A stretch of DNA of 64,000 nt from Bufo bufo (lineage: Eukaryota > Chordata > Amphibia > Anura > Bufonidae), in assembly GCF_905171765.1 (NCBI RefSeq), contig NC_053390.1, positions 584,004,471 through 584,068,470 of the forward strand. The letters run 5' to 3'. The notes beneath the pieces were generated by a model, which saw only the letters and a list, made by a program, of their open reading frames with translations, did not search any database and was not told the origin of the DNA. Positions 55,585 through 64,000 of the stretch are shown here, in pieces. The translations under genes and the position numbers were made by a program. How positions within the stretch are numbered: position 1 is the stretch's first letter; each line of letters begins with the position of its first letter.

Positions 55585-55806
55585 GTTAATTCATGGGGGG
55601 CAATTATTTTTTCACATAGAGCCAGGTTGTTTGGGATATCTTTTTCCCTTAATAAATGAAATAATCATTTAAAAAACATATTTTTGCATTTACTCAGGTT
55701 GTCTTTTCTGATATTCAAATTGCTAATCTGAAACATTTAAGTGAGAAGAATTTGCAAAAACAAAATAAATCTGTAAGGGGGCAAATACTTTTTCACAGAA
55801 CCATAT
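55585..55806. mobile_element. Truncated DNA-transposon 3' end
   Basis: Text ggggggcaattattttttca, gagccaggttgtttgggata and gggggcaaatactttttcac is a familiar non-coding 3' end of Tc1/mariner-like fish and frog elements. No transposase is attached. Confidence 0.55.
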
Positions 55807-55868
55807 TCTTATGAATCAATTTTGTGACAATCCTTTCTTATTTCTGCTAGAAGTTATGAATGAATTAC

Positions 55869-56013
55869 CAGCAGCTTGCAGTAAAGGTACAGATGGGTGT
55901 TACCAGTTGTGGTTGTGTCCCTGCACAGTCTGACACCAGCAGCACTGATTGGACAGAGTCTGACATACCCGGCTACTGGTAACATCTAGCAGTACCTTTA
56001 CTGCAGACTGCTG
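55869..56013. repeat. Imperfect palindrome
   Basis: cagcagcttgcagtaaaggt pairs with acctttactgcagactgctg, and gtgttaccag with ctggtaac. The loop region includes ctgacaccagcagcactg. Confidence 0.7.
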
Positions 56014-56109
56014 GCAATTTTTTTGTAAATACATGAATGGCACAACATAGAGCCATAAGAAAAGATGCCCCAGAATTGTTATTACATGGAGAATGCAAGT
56101 AGCTACTTA

Positions 56110-56610
56110 GGTTACTTTCACACTAGCGTTCTGCTGTCCGCTCGTGAGCTCCGTTTGAAGGGGCTCACGAGCGGAGCAGAACGCTTCCGTCCAGCCCTGA
56201 TGCAGTCTGAATGGATGCGGATCCGCTCAGACTGCATCAGTCTGGCGGCGTTCAGCCTCCGCTCCGCTCGCCTCCGCACGGCCAGGCGGACAGCTGAACG
56301 CTGCTTGCAGCGTTCGGGTGTCCGCCTGGCCGTGCGGAGGCGTGCGGATCCGTCCAGGCTTACAATGTTTTAGTCAATGGGAACGGATCCGCTTGAAGAT
56401 GACACCATATGGCTCAATCTTCAAGCGGATCCGTCCCCCATTGACTTTACATTGAAAGTCTGAACGGATCCGCTCAGGCTACTTTCGCACTTAGAAATTT
56501 TTCTAAGTTATTAATGCAGATGGATCCGTACTGAACGGAGCCTCCGTCTGCATTAATATGATCGGATCCGTTCAGAACGGATCCGATCAAGCGCAAGTGT
56601 GAAAGTAGCC
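56110..56610. mobile_element. Harbinger-like MITE
   Basis: The ends ggttactttcacactagcgt and gcgcaagtgtgaaagtagcc are inverted; flanks are TTA (56107-56109) and TAA (56611-56613). Inside, gctcgtgagctccgtttgaa / ggggctcacgagcgga and cgcctggccgtgcggaggcg-type inverted pairs form hairpins. It is related to 9046-9511. Confidence 0.82.
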
Positions 56611-56650
56611 TAAAACTGACATGTCAGGAGAGGTGACAGATCCTCTTCAA

Positions 56651-57160
56651 CCACCCAAATGACGCAGCATTGCACAAAACTCTGGAGGTGTCGAACAGGG
56701 TGTGGAAACACAAAAGTAATCTAATTAACTATAGTTTGTCTATGTATTTAAGATATATTAACATGTGGCTGATTTGTTGCAGAAATTTCTATGACTGTCC
56801 CATTCATCTAAATGGGGATTAAAAAAATCCATACACTTGATGTATAAACAATTATATTCTGATGTATTGATAGGATTTAAAGCTGCAGAAATGTTTGCCA
56901 TGAGTGAATATACCCTTATACAACGTGGGGAGGTATAGCAAACAAAAAGATACAGATACCAACCACAAATACTGTACTGTATATTGTTTGGTGTTACTAC
57001 AGTGTAATAGGAAAAGTAGCCTTGCGAAACTTAACACTACTCAAGCAAAAAAAGCCTCAGCATCAGTACCCTCCAAGAGAGGCATTAGGGTAAATCTTTA
57101 GTGAAGACATAGTATATAAGCTGAAAAAGCTAGTGCACTTGCTTCTTCAGCCTCCATTTA
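56651..57160. other. No gene recognised
   Basis: A-T rich, no repeats with defined ends, short chance frames on both strands. Confidence 0.45.
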
Positions 57161-58782
57161 CACGGAACAAAAATATAAACACAACACTTTTGGTTTTGCT
57201 CCCATTTTGCATGAGCTTAACTCAAAGATCTGAAACATTTTCTACATACACAAAAGACCCATTACTCTCAAATATTGTTCACAAACCTGTCCTAATCTGT
57301 GTTAGTGAGCACTTCTCCTTTGCCGAGATAATCCATCCCACCTCACAGGTGTGGAATATCAAGGTGCTGATTAGACAGCATGAATATTGCACAGGTGTGC
57401 CTTAGACTGCCCACAATAAAAGACCACTCTGAAATTTGCAGTTTGATCACACAGCACAATGCTACAGATGTCGCAACGTTTGAGGGAGCGTGCAATTGGC
57501 ATGCTGACTGCAGGAATGTCTATCAGTGCTGTTGCCCGTGCAATGAATGTTCATTTCTCTACCATAAGCCGTCTCCAAAGGCATTTCAGAGAATTTGGCA
57601 GTAGATCCAACCGGCCTCACAACCGCAGACCACGTGTAACCACACCAGCCCAGGACCTCCACATCCAGCATGTTCACCTCCATGATCGTCTGAGACCAGC
57701 CATCCGGACAGCTGCAGCAACAATCGGTTTGCATAACTAAAGAATTTCTGCACAAACTGTCAGAAACCGTCTCAGGGAAGCTCATCTGCATGCTCGTCGT
57801 CCTCATCGGGGTCTGGACCTGACTGCAGTTCGTCGTCATAACCGACTTGAGTGGGCAAATGCTCACATTCAATGGCATCTGGCACGTTGGAGAGGCGTTC
57901 TGTTCACGGATGAGTCCCGGTTTTCACTGTTCAGGGCAGGTGGCAGACAACGTGTGTGTGAGCGGTTTGCTGATGTCAACTTTATGGATCGAGTGGCCCA
58001 TCGTGGCGGTGGGGTTATGGTATGGGCAGGCGTATATTATGGACAACGAACACAGGTGCATTTTATTGATGGCATTTTGAATGCACAGAAATACTGTGAC
58101 GAGATCCTGAGGCCCATTGTTGTGCCATTCACCCACAACCATCACCTCATGTTGCAGCATGATAATGCACGGCCCCATATTGCAAGGATCTGTACACAAT
58201 TCCTGGAAGCTGAAAACATCCCAGTTCTTGCATGGCCAGCATACTCACCGAACATGTAACCCATTGAGCATATTTGGGATTCTCTGGATCGGCGTATACG
58301 ACAGTGTGTTCCAGTTCCTTCCAATATTCTGCAACTTTACACAGCTATTGAAGAGGAGTGGACCAACATTCCACAGGCCACAATCAACAACCTGATCAAC
58401 TCTATGCGACGGAGATGTGTTGCACTGCGTGAGGAAAATGGTGGCCACACCCGGTACTGACTGGTTTTCTGACCCCGCCCCCCCAAGTAAGGCAAAACTG
58501 TGCACATTTCAGAGTGGGATTTTATTGTGGGAAGTCTAAGGCACACCTGTGCAATATTCATGCTGTCTAATCAGCACCTTGATATGCCACACCTATGAGG
58601 TGGGATGGATTGTCTCGACAAAGGAGAGGTGCTCACTAACACAGATTTAGACAGATTTGTGAACAATATTTGAGAGTAATGGGTCTTTTGTGTATGTAGA
58701 AAATGTTTCAGATCTTTGAGTCCAGCTCATGCACAATGTGAGCAAAACCGAAAGTGTTGCGTTTATATTTTTGTTCAGTGTG
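57161..58782 (+). mobile_element. Tc1-like element with long terminal inverted repeats
   Basis: The left end cacggaacaaaaatataaac and the right (minus strand cacactgaacaaaaatataa) begin inverted repeats of about 240 bp. These run through gaccattactctcaaatattg-type sequence to gaatattgcacaggtgtgcc. TA flanks both ends (57159-57160 and 58783-58784). At 1.62 kb it is close to full length for this kind of element. Confidence 0.9.
57459..58460 (+). pseudogene. Tc1-like transposase, nearly full length, two in-frame stops
   Basis: One continuous frame of 334 codons is broken only by TAA at 57738-57740 (after ATIGLHN) and TAA at 58257-58259 (after PAYSPNM). The N-terminal HTH reads MSQRLRERAIGMLTAGMSIS, AVARAMNVHFSTISRL. 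The DDE motifs are FTDESRF, LMLQHDNARPH and PIEHIWD, with 34 residues between D and E (DD34E). GGGVMVWAGVYYGQ is present. A gap of about five residues follows RQRV before CERFADV. The conserved D of SPDM has become N just before the second stop. Confidence 0.9.
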
Positions 58783-59560
58783 TATAATCCCAGAGAACTC
58801 CTTTAATGATAAGTTGGTGAGAAGACTTTGAGCTGAACTTATTTAATTGGCGAAGCATTATGTGCTAGGAATGCAGGTGTCTTACCAAATGTTCTCCTCT
58901 AAAGAGGTAATATCCAATTTTAATAAACTGATCCTGGTTTTATTAAACTCTGAGGCATCTTTCTACTCGTTGCTTTTAGGTAACATTTATAAAATGTCAG
59001 GAATTAATTTTTGTTCAAAGATGCTGGAATTTAAAGCATCTGTTCAAAGAAGCTACCAATTCTTTATTTGATATTGGCATATGTAGGGAAGCTTAGAAAG
59101 GCATCTGCACGTTCTTACTCAGGAGATATGTATAGAGAACCTGTAGAAATCTGGGCAAAATATTCATTTATTTTCTTACAGATAGACTTATAAGAGTGTC
59201 GATCCAATATTATTCTGTGCTTAGGTACATCTTTTACGTCATTATACGTTTCTGAGCAGTGTACTGATGATTCCCATGTGGCAGTATGCCTTTAATGGTG
59301 AGAGAAAACATACTACTCTAAGATTAGTCTGAGAGCCTTCCAGCAGCAAAGGGATTATTAATATTTAAACGTCAAAAGTGCCAACCTCCCCCACTGTACG
59401 CACTCCAGTGCTTGAATGCATGTGTATGCTTTTATCACTTTCTTTGTTTTGGATCACTGCAAAATACAATGGACGATCTGAAGAAAGCACTAAATTCTTG
59501 ACAACGGGACAGCACATTATGGAAAGGGCAGTGACAACTTAATACAGTACAAAACGTGTC
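58783..59560. other. No gene recognised
   Basis: Unique-looking A-T rich sequence. The 74-codon frame at 58847 has no domain and no gene context. Confidence 0.45.
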
Positions 59561-59563
59561 AAC

Positions 59564-59564
<1 letters not shown>

Positions 59565-59596
<32 letters not shown>

Positions 59597-59609
59597 AAGA
59601 CAGATAGAT

Positions 59610-59646
<37 letters not shown>

Positions 59647-59682
59647 AAGACAGATAGATAGATAGATAAAAGACAGATAGAT

Positions 59683-59715
<33 letters not shown>

Positions 59716-59774
59716 AAGACAGATGATTAATAGATAGATAGATAACAGACATACTGTATATGAGATAGGCAGAT

Positions 59775-59814
<40 letters not shown>

Positions 59815-59935
59815 AAGACAGACATATATAAGATAGAGAGGCAGACATGAGGCAGATGGCTAGATAAATAGATATGAGATCACCAGATATGATATAGATA
59901 GATAATAGATAGATAGATAGAGTTAGGGATAGATG
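59565..59935. repeat. GATA microsatellite array with GACA-containing variants
   Basis: Blocks of (gata)n are broken by ataaaagacagat and atgatagat units and by decayed stretches (tgagataggcagata). The 169-codon minus-strand frame of I/Y/L/S is a direct translation of this repeat, not a gene. Confidence 0.95.
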
Positions 59936-60730
59936 TTGGTCCAAAGTCTGACTTTTGTAAAACCATTTGAAACCATTATGGTTTCAGTAGTTCTAGATTT
60001 CTATTAGATCTAGGAAATACACACGCTATGAGGGCATATTCTAATGAACATATTTTCAGGTATCTCGGAAGGTCACATAGGCATGAAGACGGAGAGGAAA
60101 AGCCACGTACTGTGCCTTTAGAGAGCAATATTTGAAGGCAACTGTCTTGAATGATGTGAATAGGCAATGCCTTTATGTGCATCATATTTGTGACATATCT
60201 ACTCTTTGGTAACATGAACAGACGTTCTAGGAAGTTCTTTCTGCTATGTAACACACTGCAGTTCGGTTACACAAGCCTCCATTAGCTTGCTCTCACTCAT
60301 GCAGGAAGCACAGGAACAAAACATCACACAATTTAGAATAAAACACGGCAGACATTTTTGACCAAAGAAAAGAAAAAAGTATTTTTTTCATATAACCCTG
60401 TTATTATACATACACTTTACCATAAGTTTTAATTGCCATTATTCTAAGAAGTTTCCATTATTCTAAGAAGTTGAGATTATATTCTAGCAGTAAATGTGTA
60501 CTTTGTATGTATATTTATTATTATCTCTACAGAAAAGCTTGCAGTTCAAATGGAATATCAGCAATCTATAACGGTATTATGTGGAATAATTGTGGCTGTG
60601 AACACTGTATGTGTATCTTCAATGACATACACACAAAGGATATTGTTGAAAAGTTTGCATCACTATAGCCATTATCTAAAAAGAAGGAAGCAATTTGATT
60701 AAAAAAAAAGAAAAGAAAGATTGCTACCAA
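59936..60730. other. No gene recognised
   Basis: Unique-looking sequence with a direct repeat of ccattattctaagaagtt (60436 and 60455). Frames at 60471-60702 are short and unsupported. Confidence 0.45.
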
Positions 60731-60734
60731 CATG

Positions 60735-61417
60735 AATGAAATGTGGCCCCAAGTTCTCAGCGTTTTTGTCATAAATGTTTGATTGGTGTGACTCTGACTA
60801 TTGGGACCCTTAACTTACCATTCTTAACAATATAGGTCCTGTGCCCCAAGTTCTCAGAGTTATAGTCATAAATATTTGACTGGTGCAACCCCTAACCTTC
60901 CATTCTTGACAACAAAGGTCCTTTGCCCCAAGTCCTCAGAGTTTTTGTCATAAATGTTTAATTGGTGCGACTCTGGCTAATGGGACCCCGAACTTACCAC
61001 TCTTGACAAAAGAGGACCTGTGCCCCAAGTGAATGGAATGTGGCCCCAAGTTCTCTGAGTTTTGTCATATATGTTTGATTGGTGTGACTCTGGCTAATGG
61101 GACCTCTGACCTACCATTTTTAACACCAGAGGTCCTGTGCCCCAAGTTCTCAAAGTTACTGTGATAAATTGGTGTGACTCTGGCTAATGGGACCGAAACC
61201 TGCCAGTCCTGACAACAGAGGTCCTGTGCTCCAAGTTCTCAGAGTTATTGACATAAATGTTTGACTGGTGCAACTCTGGCTAATGGGACCCCTAACCTAC
61301 CATTCTTAACAACAGAAATCCTGTGCCCCAAGTGATCAGTTTTTGTCATAAATGTTTCATTGGTGCGACTCTGGCTAATGGGAACCGAACCTTTCATTCT
61401 TGACAAGAGGTTCTGTG
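60735..61417. repeat. ~100-bp tandem array, about seven units
   Basis: Units contain ggtcctgtgccccaagttct, cagagttattgtcataaatg, tttgattggtgcgactctgg, ctaatgggacccctaaccta and ccattcttgacaacaga. Spacing varies between about 75 and 130 bp. The last unit is cut after gaggttctgtg by the hAT end at 61418. Confidence 0.88.
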
Positions 61418-61606
61418 TAGCATTGAGCGAATCAAAGCATCTGAAGTAGAATTTGATCCGTGGTTTAAAAAAAATTTGATTCGCAATGAATCCGAATTTC
61501 CTCACGCTAAGTGGTAACGAATCGCCTTTTTCCTAAAATGGCAGCTACATGTGTTACACAGTGAAAGCCCGGGAACATGAAATCACCCATAATGCTATGC
61601 AGACAG

Positions 61607-61653
61607 CCAATCAGGAGCTAGCCAGCCCCTGTGGTGTTACAGCCCTATAAAAG
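61607..61653 (+). promoter_or_regulatory. CCAAT and TATA boxes of the hAT element
   Basis: CCAAT at 61607-61611 and ctataaaag at 61645-61653 are spaced about 38 bp apart, 190-230 bp inside the element end and about 800 bp before the first transposase ATG. The same pairing in the other two hAT ends supports a real promoter, at least ancestrally. Confidence 0.5.
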
Positions 61654-61894
61654 CCTCAATCCGTTCAGTGTCAGGCATTTCACTATGAGCTGAGCATAGG
61701 GAGAGATGTGACAAGTGCTTGGGAAAGTGTTCAAGAAGCCTTTAATTGTGGAATACTGGATAGGGAGAGTGCAGGGACAGTGTAGGGAGATCGGAAGGAG
61801 AGTTCTTACACACTGTCCGTGAGCATAGTGAGACTGCAGGGACAGTGCAGGCTCTGTAATCTGAATCTGAAAGGATCAATAGGAGACAACCCAC

Positions 61895-62395
61895 TTTGCA
61901 TCAATCCCTGTGCTATCTAATTGAACAGTGGTGACCTTCTTAAATAGATAAGCAATTCCATTAGGCCTTGATTCAGAAATTTGGGCAAAAAGGTTGTATA
62001 ATTTAACTGTTATTAAGGAGTCCATCTTGTTAAATAGATAAGCAATTCTATTATGTCTTGATTCAGAAATTGGGGTGAATAAGCTGTCTAATACTACTGT
62101 TATTGGGGTGCCCACCTTGTTTAATAGAGAAGCAATTCCATAAGGCCTTGATTCTTATATTGGGATGGATAAGCTGTGTAATTTAAGTGTTATTGTGGTG
62201 TCCACCTTGTTTAATAGATAAACAATTCTATTACGCCTTGATTCTCAAAGTGGGTTGAATAAGCTGCTTAATAATACTATTATTGGGGTGCCCACCTTGT
62301 TTAATAGATAAGAAATTCAATCACACCTTTTTTCTCAAACTGGGGTGAATAAGCTGTCTAATACTACTGTTATTGAGGTGTCCACATTGACATTC
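61895..62395. repeat. ~91-bp tandem array in hAT leader, five units
   Basis: Units share aatagataagcaattc, tattaggccttgattca, ggggtgaataagctgtctaa and tgttattggggtgcccacct. Position and unit size are like the leader arrays of the other hAT relics, although the sequence differs. Confidence 0.88.
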
Positions 62396-62436
62396 AATAA
62401 ATGATTTTACATATACAGCTACTGTTATTGTACAAT

Positions 62437-64000
62437 ATGTCCAACAAAGAGGTGCCAGGGCCAAAGGAATGGGCAGTTGCAAAAATGTTGCTGGAGACGG
62501 CAGAAGTAACCGAAGGAGGGGGAGGGGGGTTAGGGTGGTAGCAGCAGCCGCAGCAACAGGCCAGAGCTGCCACTGCCATCCAGTGGTTATGTTTTGACCA
62601 CCAATCCCGCTGTCCTGGAATAGTTGACTTGGTCTTCAACATGATCTCAACTGACATCAGACACCCACAGACAGGAGTCAGTGGGTTCCTCTGACACCAC
62701 ACTTAGTTGGCATGGCCCAGGAACAAGCTCTGTGCCCTCACCTGTCTTGAACCTGCCTATTTCCTTTGCTGCTCCTTCTGCCAGGCAAGTGATGTATGCT
62801 GCTGGCTCTGCTCCTCTTTTCAGTGAGGAAGATATTATTGAGGACAGTCAGCAGCTACTGCCTAGCCCAGATATGGACGAGAGGTCTGCTGCTTACTCCT
62901 GTAGGCGTACAAGTAGTGACAATGACAGTCGCATGGTAGCAGGTGTTGCAAGCGGTCAGGGACACGGCCATAAGACTAGTGACGGTGACATAAGTGACAA
63001 GCAGATAGTGGTGGATGATGATGTAGCCGATTGCACATGGAAGGCGGGTGAAGAGGGGGCTTCATTATCATCATTAGGGGGTGAAGATGTCAACTTGCCC
63101 GTGAGGCAGCAGGGTGGCAGTAGTGTGAAATCTGGAGCCAAACGTGCCTGGGGCAGACGTCTACTAAATAGGAGCCTACCTGTCTTGAAACAACTAGCGG
63201 TGCACGGCTTCATAGAGGCAGTGGCAGGCAGTCACCACGCAGTAGTGGGTGTAAAATGCCATAATCGCTGGTGTGGGAATTTTTCATGAAGTCCCCGGAG
63301 GACATTAGCGTGGTCATATGTAGAATCTGTGGGTAGAAGATGAAGCACGGCCAGGGTACCAATGTTGGCACCACACCCCTGCATCAACACATGGATAATT
63401 AAAATAAAGTGGCTTGGGAAAATCGTGGCACTAATGTAGTGGTACAGCCTGACAAATCTCCTAGCCGCCCGCACCCCTTCTCCAGCAGTCAGGGCTCCTC
63501 CACCTCAGCAGAAGGGAGCTGTGTTCGTCTACTGGTCCTGATGTTCCTCCTCCGCCTCCTAGTCACGTGTTTCTCCAGCAATCGATCACCGAGGCGATTG
63601 CAAAAGGACAACAGTATGCGTGCACTCATCCAACAACACAGAAGCTGAACCTGCTCATGGCCAAGTTGCTGGTACTAGACTCCCTCCCTTTCCATGTGGT
63701 TGAATCTGCACATTTCAGAGAATTGATGACTTGCCGAGCCAAGGTGTAGAGTCCCAAGCCATCACTACTCTAAAAAAGCTGTACCAGCCCTGCATACGTA
63801 CACACAGCAGAAGGTGGGCCAGGCCTTGAGTCTGTTGGTGTCTGGTACTGTTCATGGCAGCGCCGATGTGTGGATATGTAACTATGGTCAAATGTGGTTC
63901 ATGACCAGCCACACCCACAACTTGTCCAGGTGATGGCAATGCTGCCTCCCCGTTCTCATGCTGTGATTCTGGCACCAATATCCTCCTCTGCCCCCTCATC
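62437..64000 (+). pseudogene. hAT transposase relic, N-terminal and BED region, truncated by window
   Basis: A likely start at 62437 (MSNKEVPGPKEWAVAKMLLE) meets a stop at about 62536. A second open frame runs 62681-63289 with an acidic serine-rich region (SEEDIIEDSQQLLPSPDMDE). After shifts, 63269-63399 gives a BED finger-like VWEFFMKSPEDISVVICRIC, then KHGQGTNVGTTPLHQHMDN with a stop where the second zinc ligand is expected. Further on, AIAKGQQYACTHPTTQKLN and LLVLDSLPFHVVESAHFREL match the conserved segment that precedes the hAT catalytic domain. Multiple stops and frameshifts show it is dead. Confidence 0.75.

Larger units (their letters stand above)
55444..56650. mobile_element. TTAA-type element with nested insertions
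   Basis: The left end ttaaagaggacctgtcatct and the right end aggtgacagatcctcttcaa are inverted. The target is TTAA at the left (55444-55447) and TCAA, a likely mutation, at the right. Passengers are a Tc1-like 3' end (55585-55806), a hairpin (55869-56013) and a Harbinger-like MITE (56110-56610). Confidence 0.75.
61418..64000 (+). mobile_element. hAT element, 5' half, runs off the window
   Basis: It begins tagcattgagcgaatcaaag, breaking a tandem unit. In order it has a CCAAT/TATA promoter, a transcribed-looking leader, a ~91-bp tandem array and a decayed transposase. The layout matches the hAT relics at 8-19 kb. The right end lies beyond 64000. Confidence 0.75.

Noticed and set aside
59435..59944. 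169-codon minus-strand open frame rich in I, Y, S and L
   Set aside because: It is a translation of the GATA microsatellite.

Overview
This is a vertebrate nuclear sequence made almost wholly of transposable elements. No prokaryotic or organellar gene is present. The mix of families points to a frog or toad: TTAA-flanked MITEs with TTAAAGG ends (T2/Kolobok type), Harbinger-like palindromic MITEs with TTA targets and CTTTCACAC-type ends, many hAT relics with long tandem-repeat flanks, Tc1-like elements, CR1/L2- and L1-like LINEs and gypsy-like solo LTRs. The anuran assignment is an inference from repeat style; no host marker gene was recognised.

Layout. 1-2653: end of a hAT element, then tandem units of a TTAA-ended repeat. 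3571-4744: a hAT MITE with an 8-bp target duplication, carrying a CR1/L2-like LINE tail. 5030-8250: a palindromic MITE, an L1-like RT scrap, a hAT relic with a minisatellite, and an LTR. 8251-19504: two decayed hAT elements facing each other. Each keeps the BED-finger half and the dimerisation tail of the transposase but lacks the catalytic core. They are flanked by ~93-, ~92- and ~105-bp tandem arrays and carry MITEs, a 663-bp near-perfect palindrome and an 18S-rRNA-like piece. 21226-30715: one minus-strand LINE split by nested insertions, chiefly a hAT element of 7.36 kb (target cagtcctg) that itself holds a fold-back block and a 4.3-kb TTAA element. 33988-36061 and 36396-40687: two more hAT elements with exact 8-bp duplications; the second holds an inverted second copy of the 4-kb TTAA element.

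The right part is less dense. It has an LTR, three Tc1-like elements (one uninterrupted 297-codon ORF with an in-frame deletion, one deletion derivative, one nearly full ORF with two stops), several MITEs, a GATA array, a ~100-bp tandem array, and at 61418-64000 the promoter and 5' half of another hAT pseudogene. The only hint of host genic sequence is a weak pair of candidate minus-strand exons (54603-54638 and 52400-52636), which could be chance.

No new working gene system can be claimed. The most unusual structure is the pair of ~4-kb TTAA elements in opposite orientation. Each is built from an alternating-orientation array of ~390-bp monomers, a ~190-bp tandem array and GC-rich terminal hairpins. 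A nearly identical unoccupied site elsewhere in the window confirms the TTAA target.
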